From contig KK106982.1 in assembly GCA_000611775.1 (NCBI GenBank), positions 4,410,996 through 4,474,995 of the forward strand: 64,000 nt of DNA, written 5' to 3'. Positions within the stretch are counted from its first letter, which is position 1. Each line of letters opens with the position of its first letter. Both the position numbers and the translations under genes were made by a program. This DNA is from Umbilicaria muhlenbergii (lineage: Eukaryota > Ascomycota > Lecanoromycetes > Umbilicariales > Umbilicariaceae). A model generated the notes under the pieces. The model saw only the letters and a program-made list of their open reading frames with translations. It had not been told where the DNA came from and did not search any database. Of this stretch, positions 23,746-34,107 are shown piece after piece.

Positions 23746-24980
23746 AGGTTTGAAGTTGTTGTTGAATATCAGCCGAATACTCACAACCAACTAGACCCTG
23801 AGAGGCTGTTAGTTATGAGCCGGTGGTGGTTGGATCGCTTGATAAGCAACTTACACCAAGGGTGATTATTGGGACAAAGTTTCTTATCAAATAATATAAA
23901 GCATTTTTCGCCCGCTTCCGGCTCTGCTCGCCAGTCCCCCGCAGTCACATGGCTTAGAGTAGAAAAGTGGCAGTTCGTGCGAGGAAACAATCACCAATAC
24001 CTCAACAACGAAAGAAGATAACGAAAAGTTTTTGACTTATAAAATATACAGCTTAATGAGGTCTACACATTCGTCATAGAGGATACTTTTATAGGAGTAA
24101 AGAATGGTAACATACAGGGCATCTTTGCCACTGAAACGAACTGTCATTTGTTACCCTACGACCCCCCCTTTGCTGAGAGGTCTTCTTGGCCTCCTCAGGC
24201 TCAACCTTCTGTCTGCCTGACGGTGGGGAGTTAAGTCTAAGCTCTATAATAGCTGGAAGTTGATCGCGAGGAGTCAAACTGGGATTTACAGGACTGACGG
24301 GATTGTGCCTCTCTGATAGGTACAATAGTCGGCGGTTCCTGCAATCTCCCCATTACTCGTTGCTGTCACTTATCTAGGCACCTAAAGGTGACCTATATGC
24401 CAGTTCTCAGAGAATGAGATCCTCAGATAACCTGACTGCACTGATCTCTTTCTTTGAAGAAGAATTGTGTTTGTCATCGATTCGCTGCTGAGCGTCCCCT
24501 AGGACTCTTTGCTTTGAACTTCCACTTGACTTGATATATTTGATGGGCTAAATCATGACATTCTAACATGACATACCGCATGTGTTGATAAAGGCAGTGA
24601 GTCAGCTTGTGCACAATGTGCTTATTTGCATTACGGCTTGAGTGCCTTTCCTTCACTCACCGCCATCATTGCAACTTGAGAATAAGGCGCATTCTTCCTT
24701 TTTGGTTCAAGAGTACATTAGTCAAAAAGGTGAAAATCTCTATTCGTCTTCTGACCATTTTCATACCTTTGAAATAAGAGGTTTCCATCTTGTTACTTCC
24801 CTTTCTAGTGATGAACTCACACCTCTGACTCTGATCTAGTTCTCTTCGCCATGATCTTTCTTCAAAGTACTTCTCAGGTTTCTGGCGTGAAATCAGATGT
24901 CATCAAGCTCGGCTCACAGTCCATGGACAACTGAATACCCAGGTGCTAGAAGTGTTGCACTGTTCTAGGACGCAGTCACG
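23746..24980. other. Non-coding or decayed sequence
   Basis: About 1.2 kb without a recognisable gene. A minus-strand frame at 24089-24325 reads NPVSPVNPSLTPRDQLPAI and EPEEAKKTSQQRGGRR but matches nothing I know. TTCAAAGTACTTCTCAG at 24861 resembles the motif found in introns of the following locus. Confidence 0.4.
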
Positions 24981-25178
24981 ATGATGTTTTCTTGCCCTGC
25001 CAAGCGTTCAATCATTGCAAATGGTGGGTTTTTCCGCGAAGCGACGAACTCCGAGACCTGCTACTTCACTCCGGGAACTGCCTTTTCTCCTTGGATCTAC
25101 TACCTCGAGAACACTGGCAATAAACTTGAGGATCTTTGGCATCATTGTGTATACGTGAGCGTCTCGTTCTACTGAATT
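24981..25178 (+). pseudogene. Possible cupin-type fragment
   Basis: A 64-codon frame contains GGFFREATNSETCYFTPGTA and YYLENTGNKLEDL, reminiscent of the strand pair before the metal-site His in oxalate-decarboxylase-like cupins (Y-I-E-N-T-G-D). It is far shorter than any cupin, lacks the His-rich motif and is followed by a stop. Treat as a weak suggestion of a gene fragment. Confidence 0.2.
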
Positions 25179-25266
25179 GTTCGAGCTCTATTGAACCACT
25201 TGCGTAGTCAAAAGGACTTTGAGTATAGTTCCGTCCACCAAGCCACCAGCACCTGCACTCAAGTCT

Positions 25267-26205
25267 ATGGATTCGAACATCCTCAAAAGAGGGCCCTCAG
25301 ACAATGGCAATGAAGAGAACATACACCCTTTACTCCGTTCCCATCGGAAAGATGCGGCCGTGGCCTTTAAGAGAAGACAAGATGCCAGCGTCAAGCAACT
25401 TCGAGATGAACTGAGAGCGAAAGGTGTACAAAGCCTCATCGGCCGTAAGCAAGTACTTGTCAGTCGACTGGAATTGGCAGACAGACAGGCCTGCTGTGCC
25501 TCAATTACAGGTAAATAGGCCCAGTGCATTGCGTGCCATTTTCTAACGTGCTTGACAACAGCGAGTGTACCATTGATGCCATTAGAGGCTCCTCATATAT
25601 CTCAACCAAAAGCGCTGAAGTCTTCGGACAGCATATTCTTGACCCTCTCAAGGTCATCCCAGCAAGCCTTCAATACATCTCTCGTACATTCTGCCGGTAC
25701 TATTGATAACGGGCCACTGTTTGCCTACGCCACGCCTCAGCGTTCAGGGTCTCAAGGCAGGTCAAAGTACTTTCTTTGCGCACTACCCGCTGATACAACT
25801 AGGGTTGAAAGGCCAAGCACGGAACCAAGCTTTTGTTAAAAGTGGGCCGGTGTATGCAGGCGTCACACCTCACTGTTTACACTCTCAAGGTCGGTTCAAA
25901 GTACTTTTCACCTGCATGATGCATGCTAACGAAATAGGATGTATTGGCGCACCACATAATCCTGTTGTGGTAGGTGAAGAGCCCACGTTGAAAACATTTC
26001 CGAGTTTCCCAGCGAGATGGCAGGATAAGATCTTGCAGCAGGCTTTAGGTCAGTTTGCAGTGCCACAGCGTGGTTCGTCCAAAGTACTTTGCGAACACCT
26101 CCACTTCATCATGCTAATGTGACAGTAAAGCCCCCTATGATTGTTGAATTTATTCAACGGATTGACTGGAGTTCGATTGCTACGAAAAGTGGTGCGAATA
26201 TATAG
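25267..26205 (+). CDS. SAP-domain protein fragment with repeated exon-intron modules
   Basis: Start ATG 25267. Exons that read through in frame: 25267-25510, 25562-25756, 25803-25889, 25938-26072, 26126-26205 (to a TAG at 26203). Introns are 51, 46, 48 and 53 nt with good branch sites (CTAAC, GCTGATAC, GCTAAC, GCTAATG). Residues about 35-70 (VKQLRDELRAKGVQSLIGRK then LVSRLELA) match a SAP motif, a short helix-turn-helix that binds DNA, often scaffold-attachment DNA. Three downstream exon ends are related: GPLFAYATPQRSGSQ, GPVYAGVTPHCLHSQ and GQFAVPQR. The second intron appears to use a GC donor (CAAG|GCAGGT). The stop at 26203 may be a genuine end, a lesion or an unrecognised intron, because related coding sequence seems to continue (26230-27729). 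Function unknown. Confidence 0.45.
25711..26090 (+). repeat. Tandem exon-intron modules carrying AAAGTACTTT
   Basis: Module ends at 25711-25773, 25844-25908 and about 26050-26090 each combine a similar exon end with an intron start holding the 10-bp perfect palindrome AAAGTACTTT (at 25764, 25899 and 26081). The shared exon and intron sequence indicates intragenic duplication that crossed the splice junction. Confidence 0.55.
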
Positions 26206-26229
26206 AGGGGGGATGCCAAGCCACTAAGC

Positions 26230-27729
26230 AGGCGACAGTGAAAACTCAACAATGATGCGCTTCCGAACGGTAACACCATCAACCACAATGAGCTGTTGGA
26301 CGCAATAAATCGCAATGTCGAAATGATAGGCTCAGATATCAACGGCGGAGGCGAATAGGCCGGCTCTGAGCGATGCGGTATCATCATTGTAACCGTCCGT
26401 ATCAGCTCCGGGAAGAAGAAAGGGCTACGATCTCAGTACTTCCAAAGAGGTAAAGAGGTGATGGATCAATATTTCGGCTCCAAGGCGCCTCCTCGAGTAC
26501 AGAAGTTGTTGATCCGCTTTGTGCGGCCGTCTACCTCACCAATTGATAGTCATCGTCTTTGGGATATGAGGCTCCTTGGGGATCTGCTGGGCGATTACGG
26601 CCCTGATGAGGATGTTGTCATCGCATATGCAGGTGCTGGGTCTTTTACCGCCAACGCTGCCTCCTTCACGCGCTTTTTCAGCCCTTGGAAAGACTGTAAG
26701 ATACAGTTGGCTGTCTTTAAAGGACACATGGGTTCGCTATGAGTTGCAGCGCATTGTCCGCATTTGCAACGCCGTCTTGAGTAACGAGGTTGTTAGTGAG
26801 GATGATGAAGAAGGTCAGGAGATTTTAATGTTACTATTTGAGTGGTCTGATATTGCAGTCTACAAGAACATGTACGTCCTTCAAAGTGCTTTGAGAGGAG
26901 CCACTACTGATGATGCTTATAGGAAGACTATCATCAAGGCACCCAATCCTAAAATCGCACGGGAATCCCGTGTGCGTAATTCAAGGCAGCTTCCTTAGTG
27001 CCTACCCAGTGCGTCGGCAACGGATACTGTACCCCTGGAGAACCTCCCAGACAAACAAGGTCGCTATAAGATCATTTCATTGCAACCAGATATAGTTGAC
27101 GGACTGTATCTTTGCGGGGCCGATAAGTGCTTGGAAGCCTTCCCGGATGTTGAAACCATGATTAGGCACTTCCTAACGCATAGTTATGTGTCCTGTCATG
27201 CAGCTACTCAATGTCCTGTCTCTAGCTGCATGCAAACTTTCGGTCCTAGCTCCGCCCAGCGCGAGACAATTTGAACTCATCTTAGTCGGCATTACAAAAC
27301 CCGTCCTGTCCGCTGCATTGAGCCAGACTGTGCTTGGGCAGGCTACACACTCACAGAGCGGGAGGAGCACTCTGAGAACGTTCATACACCTCCTGACGTT
27401 CGGGAGAAACACAAGTGTGCGGTTTGCCGTCGGGCTTTCCTCAGCTGAAGTTCCTTGAGAAACATGTAGCTTGGCATGTTCCTCAAGAGCAGCGGGAGCT
27501 CATCGCGTGTGACGTATGTGGCGAGATGGTTTGGAGGCCACTGATTTCCCTTCACAATGCTAGATCATGTCCGACCAGAGACACAAAGTTCTCGTGCCGT
27601 TACTGTGATACTGTCTACGATTCACGGGATGCTTGGTGGTGGCTTGAGCGAAAGCACGAACAGGTCTCAGAGACCGAGGACTTCTACGAGGAACTTAGCA
27701 ACCTTGAGGAAGTGCAATTCTCTACGTAG
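26230..27729 (+). pseudogene. Degenerate C2H2 zinc-finger locus
   Basis: Coding-like segments in shifting frames: MDQYFGSKAPPRVQKLLIRF and SHRLWDMRLLGDLLGDYG (26458-26700), a one-base insertion in the TTTAAAGGACAC context at about 26720-26725, then TWVRYELQRIVRICN and EGQEILMLLFEWSDIAVYKN, an intron 26872-26922 (51 nt, keeping frame at Met), KTIIKAPNPKIARESR, and a zinc-finger part: LYLCGADKCLEAFP..IRHFLTH, CHAATQCPVSSCMQTF, an in-frame TGA at 27272 where CGA is likely ancestral, HLSRHYKTRPVRCIEPDCAW, CAVCRRAFLS, a frameshift near 27440, then FLEKHVAWH, CDVCGEMVW and FSCRYCDTVYDSRDAWW to a stop at 27729. At least three C-x2-4-C...H-x3-5-H fingers are visible. It may be the broken second half of the SAP locus or a separate gene. 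Confidence 0.5.
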
Positions 27730-28442
27730 ACTCCTGACTCTAGGTCTAGTTGCAATACAGATGGCAGCTTGCCTTATACTGTGCTACTGAATCTTCATGA
27801 AGTTGTCGCCTTTGAGCTAAGGTGTCGTTGTTACGTATGATTCAGGAGAGATAATGGTCTGAAGTAGGGAAGAAATCAAAGGTACTTTTCACTTTGAATT
27901 CTTAAGGATGGCTGTTGAAGAGCGCTGTCTGACTTAAAGACATAATCTGGCTCCGAGGCCCCTTCAAGTGTACCATCAGCTTTTGTGCTTGTTTTACGTA
28001 GAAAACGTAGAGGACCTTCAGCAGCAAGTCAACGATCAACAGCATGTTTGGTGTTGGTAATATAAGCGGTGCGGTCAGAGTATACTGGGGGTCTCCTCGT
28101 CTGAAGACCGTCACTTGTCTGTCCTGCGCTTCAGGTGCCTCAGATCAGGTGACAGTATTCCCTAAATTGATTGAAGGGGGCGTCAGACCAATCATGGTGA
28201 CGGAAACTACTTTTGTACATCACAGATCCTAGTGTCTGCAGGTTTGATGCTCTCTTAAATGAGATACCAAGGGCCCACCGCCTGAGAACAGTCAGTTGCT
28301 CTGAAATAAACTGAAATGCAGCCCTTTCGATACGTTGCGGTGACGATGTTAAGCGAGAAGCGACTGGAACGGAAGTGGCTGGGCTTCCTCAACGAGAGCT
28401 AAACCCAAGCAACCACAAGAGGATCATGCGTATCAGTAAACA
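27730..28442. other. Intergenic, no gene recognised
   Basis: About 0.7 kb. ATCAAAGGTACTTTTCACTTTG near 27875 again resembles the intron motif of the preceding locus. The downstream part should contain the promoter of the GRF gene. Confidence 0.4.
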
Positions 28443-29438
28443 ATGTTCAGAGGCCGCAACAGAGACCGTGGTCGCGGACGTGGCTCTCTCGAAAAAGTAC
28501 CCTTGAAGGGCCTCTTCAGTGATGGAGTGTGGCAATGCAATTGCGAGCCCCGTCTACCTGCGGAACACTTCCAGACGAAGAACGGCGGCAAAAACCACGG
28601 TCGATGGTGTAAGTTCTTGTCGATCTAGGTTTACCCATCTAACAGTTTAGTCTATACTTGCCAAAAGCCCCAACTAAGACGCTGCAACTTCTTCCTATGG
28701 GATGACGAAGCGAAACCCCGTGAAGCAGCCGCGGTCTTGAACAACACCCGCTCAGAGCCACTAACGCCATCAAAGAACAGATCAAGGACCGTTAGCCCAG
28801 AGACCGTCACCCCTTACACACCTTCAAAGGCCCCGGGGTCTACACAAACTACGAGCACTCAAGGAGAACTCTTTGACTGGCCCAACAGCGATGACGAGGA
28901 GTTATCGAAGGTCGCTGATCGTGCGTCTATGGCGCCCCCGGAGACGCCTAGAAAAGTCATCAAGACGGACATCTTTGCTTCTCCCAGCAAGCGCCGGTAT
29001 GGTGAGATGGAAAGTGGATTGGCAACCCCCGCTTCAGATGATGTCTTTACCACACCTTTCACCGGTCTTCGAGGCAAGAATCTATTCTCGGCTGGGCTCA
29101 TATCACCTGCGGAAACACCTACACCCAGTCGAGTTAAAGACATATCTATCGGTGGAGACTCAGAGCTAGTTACTGAGGTTCTAGCAGCTTTGTCTTCTAT
29201 AGCCGTGGACAGCGATACGAGGGATGCGGTCAAAACAGTCTGCAACAAGCATGCCTTGAGGACGCAAGGTACTGCGAAAGGGAGAGACATATCGAGGCTT
29301 GCGATCAAGACCAAGGATGGCAAAATCGCAGAATTACAGGCAAGGATTGCGGCCCTGGAGGCGGAGAGGGAGACAAACAGAGCGGTTATTAGGCACTTAA
29401 GAAGGGATATGGAGATGGCACGGAACAAGCCTAAGTAG
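28443..29438 (+). CDS. GRF zinc-finger protein
   Basis: Two exons, 28443-28608 and 28651-29438, separated by a 42-nt intron (28609-28650); 317 aa. After a basic RG-rich start (MFRGRNRDRGRGRG) comes a GRF zinc finger at about residues 30-76: VWQCNCEPRLPAEHFQTKNG, then GKNHGRWFYTCQKP across the junction and LRRCNFFLWDDEA. GRF fingers (as in APE2, NEIL3, topoisomerase III-alpha) bind single-stranded DNA. The middle is disordered with many SP/TP sites (TPSKN, VSPETVTPYTPSKAP, TPSRVKD), and the last 50 residues are a charged coiled coil (KIAELQARIAALEAERETNR). The splice restores the Gly-Arg-Trp-Phe core exactly, supporting the model. The specific role is unknown; repair or replication is inference. 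Confidence 0.85.
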
Positions 29439-29859
29439 CTGGCATGCGAAACCGATCACGACCCTTTCCATGCTGGTGAGGAAGGATTTTACAGCAATAT
29501 AGCGCTATTTCGTAGGCTGGAGTGGGATTCTGGGCGAAGGTTGGTTTCCGGACGGTCTTATTCGATGATGGGTTCAGCATCGCGAGCATTTTCTTTTCCT
29601 CTACGAGATACCTATACACAGTGTTTCGAGTTTCGATTGTAGCGTTGCTCTCTTCGCAATCCGTTTACCTCTACTCTATAATGTACTGTCAACACGACGG
29701 TAGTTTGCGTCAGGCTGGAAAGGCCACTTCACGCGAAAAGTTACGCGACCGCGTCCATGACGTCAATCTTAGCACTTTCCCCAAACGACTACTCGCAACA
29801 ATAATACTGGTGAACATTGACATTGCAGCTCAAACCTCATTGATAGATTGACAAACGGG
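29439..29859. other. Intergenic between GRF and AlkB-like genes
   Basis: 421 bp with no gene; holds the 3' end of the GRF gene and the promoter of the dioxygenase. CTTCACGCGAAAAGTTACGCGA near 29730 contains two CGCGA units resembling MluI cell-cycle box cores (ACGCG), a weak regulatory hint. Confidence 0.35.
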
Positions 29860-30918
29860 ATGTCTAATAAGAAGCGCACTCTCGACAGTTTCTTCACTTC
29901 GTCGTCGCCCAAGAGACCACGCGTTAAAGAGGCATACACGACCGAGCCTACAGGAAACTTGCCGACTCAAACGGACCTTCCGACCTCAAATCACCTTACC
30001 TATCCGTATCCAGTACCGCACTTTCCTCAACATATCGCCAATGCACTGTCCGATGTCCCTGCTGTGGAAGGCAAGGAGATCAACAACCAGCCCGACCTCG
30101 ACCTGCTATATTTCCAACCGTATATACCAAAGACTATCGAGAGGGATCTGTTTGAATTTCTGCGACAAGAATTATTCTTCTATAGGGTGCAGTATAAGAT
30201 TAAGAGGGGTCCTGTAGAAACACAAATCAACACGCCAAGATAGTGAGCAGGCTTCCCCAACCGTCCAGCCAATCACTGACAATCCAGCACAACTGTCTTC
30301 GGCGTTGATGAATCCTCCCGCTTCACCCCCGATGGCTCCCTCATCGATGTGCAGACTTCGAAGCCTATCCCGTCAGACCGATATCGAACCTGCAAACCCC
30401 GACCCATTCCCCACTGCCTCGATGAACTCCGCAAAATCACGGAGATTTTCACCTCTTCAACCTACAATTTCTGCCTCGTCAACTACTACGCCACTGGAGC
30501 AGACAGTATATCCTATCACAGCGACGACGAACGTTTTCTTGGCACAGAGCCCGCAATTGCTTCCTTTTCCTTAGGCGCAAAGCGTGACTTTCTTATGAAG
30601 CATAAACCTGTTCCACCATCTGCAAAAGAGCCCAAATCGGGATTCGAGAACGAAAAGCCGTTGAAACTGCCACTGGCTAGTGGAGACATGATCCTTATGA
30701 GGGGAACGACGCAAGCGAATTGGTTGCATAGTATACCAAAGAGAAAGGGCGGAGGGAGTGATAGAGGAAGGATCAATATTACCTTCCGGAAAGCAATGGT
30801 AAGAGGTGGGACGGAGAACTACTATCAGTATAATGTGGGGAATGGTGGTGTTTGGAGATGGGACAGCCAAAAGGGGGAAATGAAGCCTTGGGTTGATACT
30901 TCTGGGGATACAGTATAG
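29860..30918 (+). CDS. AlkB-family 2-oxoglutarate/Fe(II) dioxygenase (ALKBH2/3-like)
   Basis: Oxidative demethylase family that repairs N-alkylated bases such as 1-methyladenine and 3-methylcytosine in DNA or RNA. Two exons, 29860-30242 and 30288-30918, intron 45 nt, 337 aa. The N-terminus MSNKKRTLDSFFTSSSPKRP contains a PIP-box-like LDSFF, as in ALKBH2, which binds PCNA. TPRYTTVFGVDESSRF is built across the splice. The jelly-roll holds the iron ligands His205 and Asp207 (SYHSDDERFLG) and His275 (WLHSIPKR), and the 2-oxoglutarate Arg residues in GRINITFRK (about 289 and 295). The start is the ATG at 29860; an upstream in-frame TTG is not a start. It lies 421 bp after the GRF zinc-finger gene on the same strand. 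Confidence 0.9.
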
Positions 30919-31422
30919 TTGAGACAAAACCGAACACTTAAAATCTGCGAGATGATATAAATACTTAGGGGGATAAGGGGGTGCTTCACAGCTGCGGTCA
31001 GGGCGCGCTCAGCTTCCTCCGGTGTCGGGCATGCGTCAAACCCAATTCGCTGGGCGCCTTTGATATTCACCATGTCTATTATGGAGAAGCTACAACGTGT
31101 TCATGTCAGGAAGATATTCGGGTGATCTGACTAAGAGAATGACTCCGGAGTGGCTGCAGTTGTGAATGTAGCGATAGAGGCTGGTGAAGATGGGCTCTCT
31201 GCGCCGATAAGTCTTTGTGTTGAAGGCTGTTGTATTAGGGCGGCCTTCCATACTAAAGGCATTCATCCATTATACGTACAACACTACTTCTTCATAAACT
31301 TCTTATAAATGTCTACTGCTAATTTTCCATTTACTCTACATACCTTCACACTCCGCGGTCCACTATTCAGCACTCCACGGACTTTCGATAACACTCCATG
31401 GACTTTGATCTAGCGTTCAAGA
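30919..31422. other. Intergenic, no gene recognised
   Basis: 504 bp. Near 31350-31410 there is a small internal repeat of CACTCC(A)..GGACTTTsGAT. It should contain the promoter of the first BTB-like gene. Confidence 0.4.
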
Positions 31423-33017
31423 ATGGCCTCGGTAAGCCTTTGATTGCGCAGAGCCATGGGTTCTTGAGGCTGTAGTTAACTCTGTGGGATACTATAGATT
31501 GATCTTGTTAAACTAATACCAGAACAAGAGGGGCGGGCCCAGAATGACGACTTGATCAAAGCTATTACTGGGTTTCAACTTGAAGGAGCTCATGTGGCTT
31601 TGACCTTGTCAAACCATGAAGATGATACAATCCCTATCCCAAGCAACGTTCTGATAGCATCATCCGATTACTTCGAGGCTGGTTTGAGCAGCCGGTGGAG
31701 TTCCCAGAGGAAGAGTGGAACGGCGGTGGAGAACGCAGAACAAACTCCAGGTACCTATAGCTATGTTCTGACCTTGGATAGTCAGAGTGGTGCATATACC
31801 CTCAACCGTGGAGTAAGTCCGTGTATCTTCAAGCTAGCACCTGCGTCACTAATATCCATGTAGAGACTGCCTAATGCTGATTCAACATCTGAACACGAGG
31901 AACAGATGGCCAACAACTGTACCTGTGCAGAACTATATCACCAACCTGGGCTTCCTAGATCAGTGGACTTCTATCGTTCCGATTATGGGATTTCTATACC
32001 AGAGCGATTTCACCTCACCTATCGACCGTTGTGTTTGTCGCTGGCTTACAAACATGCCATTCGTGACCACAAGATTCTCTTCGCCTTGTTCATAGGATCT
32101 GGTTTCGATCTGGATGGCCTAAACACTAAGGAGTCTGTGGTCTGTCTCGCTAATGTTTGCGCCCACGCTACCTTCTATCAGATGCTTCCAGCTGTAGCGA
32201 AATCGATAAGACAGAAGCTGGAAAACGTGGAAGGGTTGTGGGACCACATAAGGAAAAAACCTGAGTTCTACCTTGCTTTAGGGTCCGCACTCATGTGGAA
32301 AGCTATCTTCACAGACGCAATGCGCCATACTGTTGGAAGATATAGCTGTGATCCCCGTGGGCAATTTGGCTGGGCGGAATATACGACCGAATCCGCCAGT
32401 ACCCTTTCAATTCTGTACAAGAAGCGTTCACAACTGGAATATTCTGTCAGGAACTTGAAGACAGCCTCCGTCGACTGTGCTTCTACTCTCCATACTGGGC
32501 TTTCTTCGATACCCGCAACCCGACAAAGGACACAGAGAAAGACAAGGCCGTCTATCTGGCACGAGTTGTCTTCTCAGAGTGGCTGAATATTAAGCTCGCG
32601 TCAGACCTATGGCATAAGAGAGGCCGTCCAGTCTACGACGAGATTCTCCAGGCTGACCAGACCGGCAGCCTTCGATTGTTCAGGGAAAAGACACCGTCAC
32701 GGCTTCTCGAGATGTTTAAACTAAAGAAAGACTCGAAGACTGATATAGTACCCAAGAAAATGATCGAGGAAGAGCTGCGGGACCTGCTGCACAAATCCGC
32801 AGACCTAATACAGGGCTTCATCGAGTCTGAAGAGGCGCTATATGCTAAATCCGATATGCTATTGGGACGTTTTGATACGCCGTACATTACGAATCTATAC
32901 TTTGATGAAGACGATCTCCTATGGGCGAATGAAGTCCCATGGGCGAATGAAGATCCGTGGGAGCCTTCAGACTCTGCGGCGTCAGAGGCTGACGAGGCGG
33001 TGGGCGACGATGACTGA
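31423..33017 (+). pseudogene. BTB-like family member A, frameshifted
   Basis: Exon 1 is only nine bases of coding sequence (31423-31431, Met-Ala-Ser), then introns 31432-31497 (66 nt) and 31813-31863 (51 nt), matching the intron position in paralogue B. Exon 2 has a BTB-like N-terminal part: LEGAHVALTLSNHEDD, VLIASSDYFEAGLSSRWSSQ. Exon 3 has YKHAIRDHKILFALFIGSGF, CLANVCAHATFYQMLPAVAK and ALGSALMWKAIFTDAMRHT. After LSILYKK (about 32413-32424) the homologous sequence continues in another frame (QELEDSLRRLCFYSPYWAFF, VYLARVVFSEWLN, then RLFREKTPSRLLEMF) to the stop at 33017. No intron can join the frames, so a single frameshift or an assembly error is likely. The end carries a duplicated WANEVPWANEDPWEP. 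Confidence 0.6.
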
Positions 33018-34107
33018 GCGAGCTTGGTGGGAAAGAAGATGCAGAATGACCGGGGGCGAATACAAGGTAGTGTGGATCTACGAAAAGAGGGTAGATGTGC
33101 TTTCCGAGTGTCTTGCAGATGGTAATGTTCAGGACATTGTATTGTGAGCACTCGTTCCCGACTCCCTACAAAACGTTCTCGAAGAGTCAAGGCATGGGTC
33201 AGACAGTAGGATCGGTGTTTCTCGGCACGTACTGTTCTGCTTTCTTGGTGTTTCAACGGGCAATTGTCGACGATTTTGGCCTAGTATGGTTTTGCATGGT
33301 TTTGCACACGGCCGTCCCTGCTTCGATTGGCGCCCAAAAGTAGGTAGCGTTAAGTGGCGTATACAAATACGTGTCTCAATGCAGACATTGAATGATCAAT
33401 GACCAATTGGCAAGAAATTTTGATACCTACTAAATGCTCAATTCATAGAAGCAGGCCGGCAACATAGCAGGCTGGGGGCCCTTTGCCGAGGATGCATATT
33501 CTCCGAAGCAACGGACAACGTTCCTTCAATCTACGGAGTCCGATACGCCTACCATATCGACCTGAAAGTCATGCTACTATCAAACCGCACCGCTTCTCAT
33601 GCGTATATCGTGTACGACAAGCCAAAGCAGAGCGGGGAGCCGCATGGCCCGGGTCAGGGCTAAGGAATATTCACGGCAGGAGCGGAGCGCGTGGGTCAAT
33701 AGATGACTCCCACAATAGTCCCACTGCTCTTTCACTAAACCCAGAGAATTCACAATGGCAGTGACTCATTCAATGTTTTCATCTTATCGAGCGTTCTGGG
33801 TCCGCCCTCCTGCTCGTGCGCAAGTTAGGTTCTGACTGGAGTCCATCACACTACCGACCTACTTATTCTTCTCCTCTCCCTCACGCTCCTCATCATATCC
33901 TTACTTGACCCCTAGAAACCTCGATATTGCAAAGAGCGTTCGTTCTTTCATGCCCTCTTCAAACTGTTGTCTCAGTATCCGGAGGAAGCTTCCGCAGCGA
34001 GCCCTTGGAAGTGCAGGTGCTATTGTATCGGTACATCTCGCTTCTCCATGTCTCTGACCAATGCAGAAGGAACGACGGCTGACGACCGTAAGCTTCAGTG
34101 ACGCAAG
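33018..34107. other. Intergenic between BTB-like genes A and B
   Basis: About 1.1 kb without recognisable coding sequence or RNA gene; promoter of paralogue B expected near its right end. Confidence 0.45.

Noticed and set aside
26695-26725. A tiny intron (GTAAGATACAG...TTTAAAG) in the zinc-finger locus
   Set aside because: At about 27 nt it is below the minimum for splicing; a one-base insertion explains the frame change better.
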